This document shows positions 24,774-32,901 of a DNA stretch of 64,000 nt, one piece after another. The position numbers and the translations under genes were made by a program. Each line of letters opens with the position of its first letter. Position 1 is the first letter of the stretch. The notes under the pieces are model-generated. The model worked only from the letters and a program-made list of their open reading frames with translations. It was not told where the DNA came from and did no database searches. The stretch comes from RPRB01 sp035519675 (GTDB lineage Bacteria; Myxococcota; Myxococcia; Myxococcales; Myxococcaceae): contig DATIWB010000026.1 in NCBI GenBank assembly GCA_035519675.1, positions 22,999 through 86,998 of the forward strand, given 5' to 3'.

Positions 24774-26645
24774 TCAGGCGTACCAGCGCGGCTCGGGGTC
24801 GAGCACGGGGGTGGGGATGGGCTCGTAGGTGATCTCCGAACCCTGCGGCGTCCACCGGGCGATGGTGGTCTTGGCCCACTTCTGGTGGCGCTCCTTCCAC
24901 AGGCGCATCCAGTCGGGGTCCTGGTTCGGGTCCCTGGTCTTGGGCTCGGGGAGCTGGAACTCGGGCTTGTAGTGGGCCCCGCGCGACTCGTCGCGGAGCA
25001 ACGCGCTCTTGGTGATGACCTCGCCCAGGGCGAACATGTTCCAGAGCTGGTTCACGTAGCTCAGGGGGCGGTTGCTGCTGTGTCCGTGGTCGAGCACGTT
25101 GAGCCGCTTCCACCGGTCCTTCAGCTCCTCGATCTTCTCCAGAGTCTTGCGGAGCCGGTCGTTCCGGCGGACGACCGTGACGTTCTCGGTCATCACCTCG
25201 CCCAGCTCCTTGGCCAGTACGTAGGGGTTCTCGGTCCCGTTCATCCGGTCGATGCCGGCGAAGCGCTCGGCCCACTGCTTCTTCGCCTCCTCGAACACCT
25301 GCGCCGGCACGGCGGTGGAGCTCCGGGTGTTGTTCTTCGCGTAGCTGACCATCGCCGGCCCGCCGAGGATCCCGCCGTAGAGGCACGAGACCAGCGAGTT
25401 GGCGCCCAGGCGGTTCGCACCGTGGTACGCGTAGTCCGCCTCGCCCGAGGCATAGAGGCCGGGGATGTTGGTGGCCTGGTTCTTCGGGCTCCCCGCCAGC
25501 GGCTCGAGGTTGGGGCCTGGCTCGAAGGTCACGTACAGCCCGCCCATCGAGTAGTGCATCCCGGGGAAGATGACCATCGGATGGCGGCGCGGGTCGTCGC
25601 CCACGAACTTCTCGTAGATCTCCATCACGCCCTTGATCTTCGCGTCGAGCGTGGAGGCCGGGATGTGGGTGACGTCGAGGTACACCCCGTCGCGCCCGCC
25701 GATGCCCATGCTCAGCTCGCGGCAGACGTGGAAGATCTCCCGGGTGGCGACGTCGCGGGGGACCAGGTTCCCGTACTTGGGGTACTTCTCCTCGAGGAAG
25801 TACCAGCGCTCGTCCTCGGGGATGCTCATCGGCGCGCGGGTGTCGCCCTTCTTCTTCGGGACCCAGACCCGGCCGCCCTCGCCGCGGACGGACTCGGACA
25901 TCAGGCGCAGCTTGTCCTCGCCGGGGATGGAGGTGGGGTGCACCTGGATGAACTCGCCGTTGGCGTAGATCGTGCCCTCGAGGTACGCGCGGCCGGCGGC
26001 GGTGCCGGTGTTGATGATCGAGTTGGTCGAGCGGCCGAAGACGATGCCCGGGCCGCCGGTGGCCAGCATCACCGCCTCGGCGGGGAGCGCGCGGAGCTCC
26101 ATGGTCCGCAGGTCCATCGCCACGCTGCCCACCACCCTTCCGGACTCGTCCTTCACCGTGCCCAGCCACTCCCAGTACTCGTACTTGTCCACCAGCCCGT
26201 CGGCCTCGAACCGGCGGACCTGCTCGTCGAGCGCGTAGAGCAGCTGCTGCCCGGTGGTGGCGCCGGCGAAGGCGGTCCGGTGGTGGAGCGTGCCGCCGAA
26301 GCGGCGGAAGTCGAGGAGCCCCTCGGCGGTCCGGTTGAAGGGCACGCCCATCCGGTCGAGCAGGTAGATGATGCCGGGCGCCGCGTAGCACATGCCGCGG
26401 ACGCTGGTCTGCTCGGCGAGGAAGTCGCCGCCGCGCAGCGTGTCCTTGACGTGGATGTCCGGGTGGTCACCCTCGCCCTTGGTGTTCACCGCGCCGTTGA
26501 TGCCGCCCTGGGCGCAGACCGAGTGCGAGCGCTTCACCGGCACGAAGGACAGGAGGTCCACCTTGTGGCCGGCCTCACAGAGCTTGATGACCGTCATCAG
26601 CCCCGCCAGCCCGCCTCCCACCACCGTGAATCGAGGTTCCGCCAT
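24774..26645 (-). CDS. sdhA: succinate dehydrogenase / fumarate reductase flavoprotein subunit
   Basis: Catalytic FAD subunit, 623 residues, oxidizing succinate to fumarate or the reverse. Visible: dinucleotide motif 'FTVVGGGLAGLMTVIKLCEAG', the flavinylation segment 'RSHSVCAQGGINGAVN' with the His for covalent FAD, 'SMGGLYVTFEP' and 'GLYASGEADYAYHGANRLGANSLVSCLYGG' of the C-terminal FAD contacts. Length and residues fit the type that works with a di-heme cytochrome b and menaquinone. The usual cytochrome partner upstream is reduced to a vestige here. Confidence 0.95.
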   Translation of the reverse strand: MAEPRFTVVGGGLAGLMTVIKLCEAGHKVDLLSFVPVKRSHSVCAQGGINGAVNTKGEGDHPDIHVKDTLRGGDFLAEQTSVRGMCYAAPGIIYLLDRMGVPFNRTAEGLLDFRRFGGTLHHRTAFAGATTGQQLLYALDEQVRRFEADGLVDKYEYWEWLGTVKDESGRVVGSVAMDLRTMELRALPAEAVMLATGGPGIVFGRSTNSIINTGTAAGRAYLEGTIYANGEFIQVHPTSIPGEDKLRLMSESVRGEGGRVWVPKKKGDTRAPMSIPEDERWYFLEEKYPKYGNLVPRDVATREIFHVCRELSMGIGGRDGVYLDVTHIPASTLDAKIKGVMEIYEKFVGDDPRRHPMVIFPGMHYSMGGLYVTFEPGPNLEPLAGSPKNQATNIPGLYASGEADYAYHGANRLGANSLVSCLYGGILGGPAMVSYAKNNTRSSTAVPAQVFEEAKKQWAERFAGIDRMNGTENPYVLAKELGEVMTENVTVVRRNDRLRKTLEKIEELKDRWKRLNVLDHGHSSNRPLSYVNQLWNMFALGEVITKSALLRDESRGAHYKPEFQLPEPKTRDPNQDPDWMRLWKERHQKWAKTTIARWTPQGSEITYEPIPTPVLDPEPRWYA

Positions 26646-26659
26646 GTGACCCCCTGCAA

Positions 26660-26851
26660 TCAGCCGACGGCGCCGAAGCGCATCTGGAAGAGCCCGGTGA
26701 GGCGCTGCACGAAGTAGCCCCAGTTCCCGGCATGGGCGGGCCCGCGCAGGGCCGACATGTCCTCGAACACGCGGCGCCAGAGGAAGGAGTGGTCGTCCGG
26801 GGCGCCGGTGTCCGCGCGGACGGCATCGGCGGTGGTGGCGGCATCGGCCAT
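26660..26851 (-). pseudogene. sdhC: vestigial sdhC: cytochrome b subunit without membrane helices
   Basis: A 63-codon open frame sits where sdhC belongs, 14 bases before sdhA. It keeps short family-like pieces: FLWRR (as in the segment before helix I), 'FEDMSALRGPAH' (as in the loop after helix I) and 'GNWGYFVQRLTGLF' (as in the ARNW...QRxTG entry to a middle helix). All hydrophobic helices and heme-ligand His residues expected between and after these pieces are absent, and it stops at 'MRFGAVG'. I infer in-frame deletions of a normal 200-230-residue SdhC. It could still be translated. The match to SdhC is by eye and moderately sure. Confidence 0.5.
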
Positions 26852-27074
26852 TGTCGACTCTTCTGATTACTTCCCGGGGCGGGACCTGACCATCGGCGGA
26901 GTCTCCCGGAAATCAGGGGCTTTCATGGCGGACAGGAGTCGCCCTGTCTTCCAGAAGCCGGAGGCGCGAGGCAAGAAGAATCCGGCCACGGACCGTGGAA
27001 TCCACGGGCGGACGGCTCAGGAGCGAGCCCTCCTGGCCCATGGGGAACGCCTCGACCGGGGGGGGCGGCGACAC

Positions 27075-27091
27075 TGGTCCCCCTCGGACCA
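27075..27091 (-). terminator. hairpin just after mdh
   Basis: TGGTCC and GGACCA form a 6-bp stem around a 5-nt loop, beginning 7 bases after the mdh stop codon. No T-run follows; a G-run on the top strand is next. It may end the icd-mdh transcript before the sdh genes. A second palindrome, CCACGG-A-CCGTGG, lies at 26986-26998 in the same gap. Confidence 0.35.
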
Positions 27092-27097
27092 CGCGTC

Positions 27098-28036
27098 CTA
27101 TAGCTTCACCTCGTCCACGGTCTTCTTCACCGAGGCGAACGACTTCTGCAGCTCGGCCTTCTCCGCCTCGTTCAGCTCCAGCTCGATGATCTTCTCCACC
27201 CCGCCCGAGCCGATCTGCACCGGGACGCCCATGAAGAAGCCGTTGATCCCGTACTGCCCCTCGAGCAGCGCCGCCGCCGGAAGGACCCGCTTCCGGTCGA
27301 AGATGAAGCTCTCCGCCATGGCGATGGCCGAGCCCGCCGGGCCGAAGTAGGCCGAGCCGGTCTTGTACAGCGCCACCAGCTCTCCCCCGCCCTTCCGGGT
27401 CCGGTCCACGACGGCGTCCAGCTTGTCCTTGGGGAGCATCTGGGTCAGCGGGACGCCGCCCACCGTCGCGTGCCGGAGCAGCGGCACCATGTCGTCCCCG
27501 TGCCCGCCGAGCACCAGCGCCTCGATGTCCCGCATCGAGACGTTCAGCGCCTCGGCGACGAAGAACTTGAATCGCGCGGTGTCCAGCACCCCCGCCATCC
27601 CGACCACCTGGTGCTTCTTGAACCCGGTGATCTTGAACAGCGCGTACACCATCGCGTCCAGCGGGTTGGCCACGTTGATCACGAAGGCGTTCGGGCAGTG
27701 GGCCTTCACGTTGCTCGCCACGTCCTTCATGATCTTGAGGTTGACCTCGAGCAGGTCCTCCCGGGTCATCCCCGGCTTCCGGGGCATGCCGGCGGTGATG
27801 ATCACCACCTCGCTGCCGGCCACGTCCTTCCAGTCGGTGGTCCCGGTGACCCGGCAGTCGTAGCCGTCCACCGCCGCCAGCTGGTTGATGTCCAGAGCCT
27901 TCCCCTTCACCAGACCCTCGGCCGCGGGGATGTCGTAGAGCACCACGTCGCCGAGCTGCTTCTGCACCGCGAGGAGCGCGAGGTTGCCGCCGATCTGTCC
28001 GCCGCCGATGAGTCCGATCTTCCGCTTGCCGCCCAT
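27098..28036 (-). CDS. mdh: malate dehydrogenase, LDH-like type
   Basis: NAD-dependent malate/oxaloacetate enzyme of 312 residues, of the lactate-dehydrogenase-like MDH group. The start 'MGGKRKIGLIGGGQIGG' at 28036 has the GxGxxG-like motif, the acidic residue ending the second strand ('VVLYDI') selects NAD, and the active-site 'GGHGDDMVPLLR' His is present, as is the mobile loop 'TAGMPRKPGMTREDLL' with the substrate arginines. It is 17 bases after icd and probably cotranscribed. Confidence 0.95.
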   Translation of the reverse strand: MGGKRKIGLIGGGQIGGNLALLAVQKQLGDVVLYDIPAAEGLVKGKALDINQLAAVDGYDCRVTGTTDWKDVAGSEVVIITAGMPRKPGMTREDLLEVNLKIMKDVASNVKAHCPNAFVINVANPLDAMVYALFKITGFKKHQVVGMAGVLDTARFKFFVAEALNVSMRDIEALVLGGHGDDMVPLLRHATVGGVPLTQMLPKDKLDAVVDRTRKGGGELVALYKTGSAYFGPAGSAIAMAESFIFDRKRVLPAAALLEGQYGINGFFMGVPVQIGSGGVEKIIELELNEAEKAELQKSFASVKKTVDEVKL

Positions 28037-28053
28037 GATTCCGTCGCCGCCTT

Positions 28054-29355
28054 TCACATGTGCTGGATGATGGCCTGGCCAAACTCCGAGCACTTGAGTT
28101 CCTTCACCTCGCCCCGACCGTCGCCCTTCATCAGACGGGCGAAGTCGTAGGTGACGGTGCGCGCCCCGATGGCGCCGTTCATTCCCTTGACGATCAGATC
28201 CGCCGCCTCGTTCCACCCCAGGTGCCGGAACATCATGTCGCCGGAGAGGATCACGCTCCCCGGGTTCACCTTGTCCAGGTCCGCGTACTTCGGCGCGGTG
28301 CCGTGCGTCGCCTCGAACACCGCGTGCCCGGTCACGTAGTTGATGTTCCCACCCGGGGCGATGCCGATGCCGCCCACCTGCGCAGCGAGCGCGTCGCTCA
28401 AGTAGTCGCCGTTGAGGTTCAAGGTGGCGATGACGTCGAACTCGTCGGGACGGGTCAGCACTTGCTGCAGGGTGATGTCGGCGATGGCGTCCTTGATCAG
28501 CAGCTTCCCCGAGGCGAGCGCCGCCTTCTGCTCGGCGTTGGCCGCCTCCTCGCCCCTCTTGGCCTTGGTCTCCTCCCACTGCTCCCAGGTGTAGACCTTG
28601 CCGCCGAACTCGCGCTCGGCGAGGGCATAGCCCCAGCCCCGGAAGGCGCCCTCGGTGAACTTCATGATGTTGCCCTTGTGCACGAAGGTGACGCTCTTCC
28701 GCCTGTGCTCCAGGGCGTAGCGGATGGCGGCGCGGATCAGCCGCTCGCTTCCCTCGCGGGAGACGGCCTTGATGCCGATCCCGCATTCCTGGGGGAACCT
28801 GATCTTCTTGAACTCCTTCGGAAAGCGCTCTCGGAACATCGCCAGGAACGCCGTGGCCGACTCCGAGCCCGCCTCGAACTCGATGCCGGCGTAGATGTCC
28901 TCGGTGTTCTCCCGGAAGATGACCATGTCCACCTTCTCCGGGGCCTTCACCGGGCTCGGCACGCCCTTGAAGTAGCGCACCGGGCGCAGGCAGACGTAGA
29001 GGTCGAGCAGCTGCCGCAGGGCCACGTTGAGGCTGCGGATGCCGCCGCCGATCGGCGTGGTCAGCGGGCCCTTGATCCCCACCAGGTACGTGCGGAACGC
29101 TTCGATTGTCTCGTCGGGCAACCAGTTCTTCGTGGCCTTGAACGCCTTCTCGCCAGCGAGCACCTCCATCCAGGCGATGGAGCGCTTCCCTCGGTAGGCC
29201 TTCGCCACCGCCGCGTCGAACACCGCCTGCGATGCGCGCCAGATGTCGCGGCCCGTCCCGTCACCCTCGATGAACGGGATGACCGGCCGATCCGGGACCG
29301 ACAGTGTTCCCGAGGACAGCGTGATTCTCTCACCTGCCGGAACGGGGTTGCTCAT
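28054..29355 (-). CDS. icd: isocitrate dehydrogenase (NADP type)
   Basis: Enzyme of 433 residues making 2-oxoglutarate from isocitrate. Start at 29355 has GGGAGGGCACC upstream. It matches the E. coli-type enzyme closely: 'GGGIRSLNVALRQLLDLYVC' holds the Ser that AceK phosphorylates in enterics, and 'DMVIFRENTEDIYAGIEF' follows; 'HGTAPKYADLDKVNPGSVIL' is the adenine-side region. Residues there favour NADP, although I did not check each. It diverges from gltA, with a shared 121-base upstream region. Confidence 0.95.
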   Translation of the reverse strand: MSNPVPAGERITLSSGTLSVPDRPVIPFIEGDGTGRDIWRASQAVFDAAVAKAYRGKRSIAWMEVLAGEKAFKATKNWLPDETIEAFRTYLVGIKGPLTTPIGGGIRSLNVALRQLLDLYVCLRPVRYFKGVPSPVKAPEKVDMVIFRENTEDIYAGIEFEAGSESATAFLAMFRERFPKEFKKIRFPQECGIGIKAVSREGSERLIRAAIRYALEHRRKSVTFVHKGNIMKFTEGAFRGWGYALAEREFGGKVYTWEQWEETKAKRGEEAANAEQKAALASGKLLIKDAIADITLQQVLTRPDEFDVIATLNLNGDYLSDALAAQVGGIGIAPGGNINYVTGHAVFEATHGTAPKYADLDKVNPGSVILSGDMMFRHLGWNEAADLIVKGMNGAIGARTVTYDFARLMKGDGRGEVKELKCSEFGQAIIQHM

Positions 29356-29394
29356 GGTGCCCTCCCGAATTGCCAAAACCCCTGGCGGTCGGGG

Positions 29395-29424
29395 GGTATA
29401 CGGGACGCGACAACGGCTCCGCAA
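29395..29424 (-). promoter_or_regulatory. candidate sigma-70-type promoter for icd
   Basis: On the minus strand TTGCGG (29424-29419) and TATACC (29400-29395) are 18 bases apart, with the -10 box 40 bases before the icd start codon. The match to TTGACA/TATAAT is partial but stands out in this GC-rich gap between icd and gltA. No equally good candidate is seen for gltA. Confidence 0.3.
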
Positions 29425-29476
29425 CTTGGAACAAGGGCCTACTCTTTTTGGTTGAATCGAGCCTCTCCCCGGTGAA

Positions 29477-30784
29477 ATGACGCCTTACGCCATGGCCAAA
29501 GACACGCTGAGCATCACCGACAACCGCACCGGCAAGTCCTACGAGCTTCCGATCAAGGACGGGTGCATCAAGACGGCGGATCTGCGGCAGATCCGCGTGG
29601 ATGACCACGACTTCGGGCTCATGGGCTACGACCCGGCGTTCCTCAACACCGCCAACTGCCGGAGCGCCATCACCTTCATCGACGGCGACAAGGGCATCCT
29701 CGAGTACCGCGGGTACCCCATCGAGCAGCTGGCCGAGAAGTCCAGCTACCTCGAGGTCGCGTACCTGCTACTGAACGGGGAGCTCCCCAGCAGGAAGGAG
29801 CTCGACGACTTCGTCTACACGGTCACCCACCACACCTACGTCCACGAGAACATCAAGTCGTACATGGACGGGTTCCGCTACAACGCCCATCCGATGTCGA
29901 TGCTGGCCGCGACGGTGGCCGCGCTCTCCTCGTTCTACCCCGAGGCGAAGAACATCAAGGACGCTCAGAACCGCCGGATCCAGCAGATCCGCATGGTCGC
30001 CAAGATGCCGACCATCGCCGCCTTCAGCTTCCGCCACTCGATGGGGCTGCCGTACGTCTACCCGAACAACGACCTGAGCTTCGTCGGAAACTTCCTGGCG
30101 ATGATCAAGAAGATCGGGACCGACACCTACAAGGTGAACCCGGTGCTGGAGCACGCGCTGGAGGTGCTGTTCATCCTTCACGCCGACCACGAGCAGAACT
30201 GCAGCACCACCGCCACCCGCCTGGTCGGCTCGAGCCAGGTGGACCCGTTCTCGGCGGTGGCGGCTGGCATCACCGCGCTCTACGGCCCGCTCCACGGCGG
30301 GGCGAACGAGGCGGTGTTGAAGATGCTCCGCACCATCGGGGACGTGAGCAAGGTCCCCGAGTTCATCAAGGAAGTGAAGTCCGGCGAGGGCGAGACCAAG
30401 CTGATGGGCTTCGGGCACCGGGTCTACAAGAGCTACGACCCGCGGGCGAAGGTCATCAAGCGGGTGGCGGACGAGGTCTTCGAGGTCACCGGGAAGAACC
30501 CGCTTCTGGAGATCGCGCTGGAGCTGGAGCGGATCGCGCTCCAGGACGACTACTTCGTGAAGCGGAAGCTGTACCCCAACGTCGACTTCTACTCGGGGTT
30601 GATCTACGAGGCCCTCGGCTTCCCCACCGACTTCTTCACCGTGCTCTTCGCCATCCCGCGCACCGTCGGCTGGGTGGCCCAGTGGGAGGAGATGGTGCTC
30701 GACGGCGAGCAGAAGATCGCCCGCCCACGGCAGATCTACACCGGACACAAGCGCCGGGACTACGTCCCCTTCGACAAGCGCTGA
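29477..30784 (+). CDS. gltA: citrate synthase (type II)
   Basis: Condenses acetyl-CoA and oxaloacetate, 435 residues as in large hexameric bacterial enzymes. Catalytic His sites are in 'LHADHEQNCSTTATRLVGSS' and 'YGPLHGGANEAVLKML', with 'GFGHRVYKSYDPRAK' and the late Asp region 'NVDFYSGLIYEALGFP'. The ATG at 29492 ('MAKDTLSITDNRTGK') is an alternative start that gives the more typical N terminus. It is divergent from icd and followed after 12 bases by a zinc-ribbon gene. Confidence 0.95.
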   Translation: MTPYAMAKDTLSITDNRTGKSYELPIKDGCIKTADLRQIRVDDHDFGLMGYDPAFLNTANCRSAITFIDGDKGILEYRGYPIEQLAEKSSYLEVAYLLLNGELPSRKELDDFVYTVTHHTYVHENIKSYMDGFRYNAHPMSMLAATVAALSSFYPEAKNIKDAQNRRIQQIRMVAKMPTIAAFSFRHSMGLPYVYPNNDLSFVGNFLAMIKKIGTDTYKVNPVLEHALEVLFILHADHEQNCSTTATRLVGSSQVDPFSAVAAGITALYGPLHGGANEAVLKMLRTIGDVSKVPEFIKEVKSGEGETKLMGFGHRVYKSYDPRAKVIKRVADEVFEVTGKNPLLEIALELERIALQDDYFVKRKLYPNVDFYSGLIYEALGFPTDFFTVLFAIPRTVGWVAQWEEMVLDGEQKIARPRQIYTGHKRRDYVPFDKR

Positions 30785-30796
30785 AGACAGGGGACC

Positions 30797-31162
30797 ATGA
30801 CGCTCGACTTCACCTGCCAGAAGTGCGAGGGAACCTTCGAGGTCGACGCCCAGGATCTCGTCGACGGGACCGAGAAGCTCGAGTGCCCCCACTGCAACAC
30901 CCGCGCGCCGGCAGCCGCGGTCGATGACTTCGTCGCCGCCCTCACCGAGATGCGGGCGCAGGTGGCGGCGCTGAGCAAGCGGTTCACCGTCTCCACCACC
31001 CTGGAGAGCGAGGACCTGGCCGAGCTCGACGCCGACGAGGACGACGACGAGGACGACGACGAAGAAGACGTCGACGACGACGACGAGGATGACGACGACG
31101 ACGAGGACCTCGACGAGGACGACGAGGACCTCGAGGACGAGGACGAGGACGAGGAGAAGTAG
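30797..31162 (+). CDS. zinc-ribbon protein with long Asp/Glu tail (unknown)
   Basis: A 121-residue protein with two parts. Residues 1-40 are a small zinc ribbon (Cys7, Cys10, Cys30, Cys33, 'FTCQKCEGTFEV...LECPHCNTR'). Residues 41-70 are a short helix. Residues 71-121 are almost only Asp and Glu, ending in Lys. The tail is coded by near-repeats of GACGAC/GAGGAC. The start at 30797 lies 12 bases after gltA, so the two may be cotranscribed. Short zinc-ribbon/acidic-tail proteins occur in deltaproteobacteria with no assigned role; an acidic tail could mimic nucleic acid or bind basic proteins. Confidence 0.7.
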   Translation: MTLDFTCQKCEGTFEVDAQDLVDGTEKLECPHCNTRAPAAAVDDFVAALTEMRAQVAALSKRFTVSTTLESEDLAELDADEDDDEDDDEEDVDDDDEDDDDDEDLDEDDEDLEDEDEDEEK

Positions 31163-31203
31163 CCGACGTCCGGAGCGTCGCCCATCGTCCGCTCTGAGGA
31201 CTG

Positions 31204-31242
31204 GAAAGCCCGGCCCCCCCTCCCAAGGGAAGCCGGGCTTTC
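31204..31242 (+). terminator. intrinsic-like terminator after the zinc-ribbon gene
   Basis: GAAAGCCCGGC (31204-31214) pairs perfectly with GCCGGGCTTTC (31232-31242) over 11 bp with a 17-nt loop. It lies 42 bases after the stop of the acidic protein. The 3' arm itself ends in CTTTC, but there is no longer T-run. It should end the gltA transcript. Confidence 0.6.
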
Positions 31243-31400
31243 GCGAGGCAAACTCCAATGGGGCATCGCCCCCCCTTGCTTCTTCGTGGGGTGACGAGTC
31301 AGGTGGAACAGCGTCGGCCCTGCTCCAACGTGGGAGCTCGTTCGTATTCCGCCCGGTGACGGGGTGTCAAGAAGCGCGCGGGCGATACTAGAAACGTGCC

Positions 31401-32798
31401 GTGACGCGTCGCTCGAAGATCGTCTCCACCCTAGGTCCGGCGTCCGATGCTCCTCGCGTGCTGGCCGGCATGGTCGCCGCGGGGATGGACGTGGCCCGCC
31501 TCAACTTCTCCCACGGAGCCGCCTCCGACCACCGGGCCCGCGCCGAGGCGGTGCGTCGAGAGGCGCGCCGGGCCGGGCGCAACGTGGCGATCCTCCAGGA
31601 TCTCCAGGGCCCCAAGCTCCGGCTGGGAGACTTCGCCGAGGGCCGCGTGGAGCTGGTCGCCGGCGACACGGTGCTCCTCGTCACCCGCCCCGGTGTGGTG
31701 GGCAGCCCACGCCTCATCCCTGTTCCACTCCCCTCGCTCGCCGGTGACTGTCGCCCCGGAGACCCCGTGCTCCTGGACGACGGCCGGGTGCGGCTGCGCG
31801 TCCGCCGGACCCGGGGCCAGGACCTCGAGGCCGAGGTGGAGGTCGGCGGCCCGATCTCCGACCACAAGGGGGTGAGCCTGCCGGGCGCGACGGTGTCGAT
31901 CCCCGCGTTCACGCCCAAGGACCGGCGCGACGCGGCGCTGGGACGAGCGCTGGGCGTCGACCTGGTGGCGATGTCCTTCGTGCGGACCGCACGCGACCTG
32001 GAGCGCGCGCGGCGGCATCTCACCCCCGGAACGCCGCTCATCGCGAAGGTGGAGAAGCCCCAGGCGGTCGACAACCTCGAGGACATCGTCCGCACCGCGG
32101 ACGGGGTGATGGTGGCCCGCGGAGACCTCGGCGTGGAGCTGCCGCTGGAGCAGGTGCCAGGCATCCAGAAGCGACTGGTGCGGCTGGCCAATCTGCTGGG
32201 CCGTCCCTGCATCGTGGCCACCGAGATGCTGGAGAGCATGATCCACGCGCCCCGCCCCACCCGCGCCGAGGTCTCCGACGTGGCCAACGCGGTGCTCGAC
32301 GGCGCCGACGCGGTGATGCTCTCGGCGGAGACCGCCGTCGGACACGACCCGGTGGCCGCGGTGGCGACCATGGTCCGCATCGTCGAGGAGGCCGAGCGCT
32401 CCCAGCCGGCGCGGGTCCGCCCTGGTCTGGACTCGGGCGACGTCTCGCCCGGCATCGCCGCGGCGGCGGTGGAGGCGGCGCGCAGCGTGGGGGCGAAGGT
32501 CATCGTCGCCTACACCGAGAGCGGCTACACCGCCCGGCTGGTGGCGGCGTTCCGTCCGCCGATGCCCATCCTCGCCCTCACGCCCAACGAGCGGGTGGTG
32601 CACCAGCTCGCCCTCGCCTGGGGCATCGAGGCGCACCGGGTGCCGCGGCTGCGCTCGACCGACGCGGTCATGTCCCGGGCCCGGGCAGAGGTGCGCCGGC
32701 GTGGGCTCGGGGCACCAGGAGACCGAATGGCCATCGTCGCCGGCGTCCCCCTCAACGAGCCGGGGAACACCAACGTCCTCACCGTGCAGCCCGTATGA
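31401..32798 (+). CDS. pyk: pyruvate kinase
   Basis: Glycolytic enzyme making pyruvate and ATP, 465 residues, GTG start at 31401. It begins 'TRRSKIVSTLGPASDAPRVL' and has 'MDVARLNFSHGAASDH', the catalytic barrel with 'LIAKVEKPQAVDNLEDIV', 'DGVMVARGDLGVELP' and 'IVATEMLESMIHAPRPTRAE', then a shortened C-terminal domain. Pyruvate made here feeds the pyruvate:ferredoxin oxidoreductase encoded at 34.8-38.4 kb. It is monocistronic: a terminator lies upstream and a convergent gene downstream. Confidence 0.95.
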   Translation: MTRRSKIVSTLGPASDAPRVLAGMVAAGMDVARLNFSHGAASDHRARAEAVRREARRAGRNVAILQDLQGPKLRLGDFAEGRVELVAGDTVLLVTRPGVVGSPRLIPVPLPSLAGDCRPGDPVLLDDGRVRLRVRRTRGQDLEAEVEVGGPISDHKGVSLPGATVSIPAFTPKDRRDAALGRALGVDLVAMSFVRTARDLERARRHLTPGTPLIAKVEKPQAVDNLEDIVRTADGVMVARGDLGVELPLEQVPGIQKRLVRLANLLGRPCIVATEMLESMIHAPRPTRAEVSDVANAVLDGADAVMLSAETAVGHDPVAAVATMVRIVEEAERSQPARVRPGLDSGDVSPGIAAAAVEAARSVGAKVIVAYTESGYTARLVAAFRPPMPILALTPNERVVHQLALAWGIEAHRVPRLRSTDAVMSRARAEVRRRGLGAPGDRMAIVAGVPLNEPGNTNVLTVQPV

Positions 32799-32820
32799 GC
32801 GGCCCAGACCAAGGGTCACC

Positions 32821-32840
32821 TGCCGGCCGGCGAACCGGCA
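32821..32840. terminator. hairpin between convergent pyk and the membrane protein gene
   Basis: TGCCGG and CCGGCA pair around an 8-nt loop 22 bases after the pyk stop. A second hairpin, GGAGCG-CTCA-CGCTCC, lies at 32883-32898 next to the end of the minus-strand gene. The pair could serve as terminators from the two sides. Confidence 0.35.
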
Positions 32841-32901
32841 CCCGCTCGGGGCGATGAACGGGGCTTCGCTGCTCGGTGCGCGGGAGCGCTCACGCTCCGA
32901 G

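Noticed and set aside
31021..31160. Dense GAC/GAG trinucleotide tract as a microsatellite or CRISPR-like repeat
   Set aside because: It is in frame and codes the acidic tail; units are irregular and there are no spacers.
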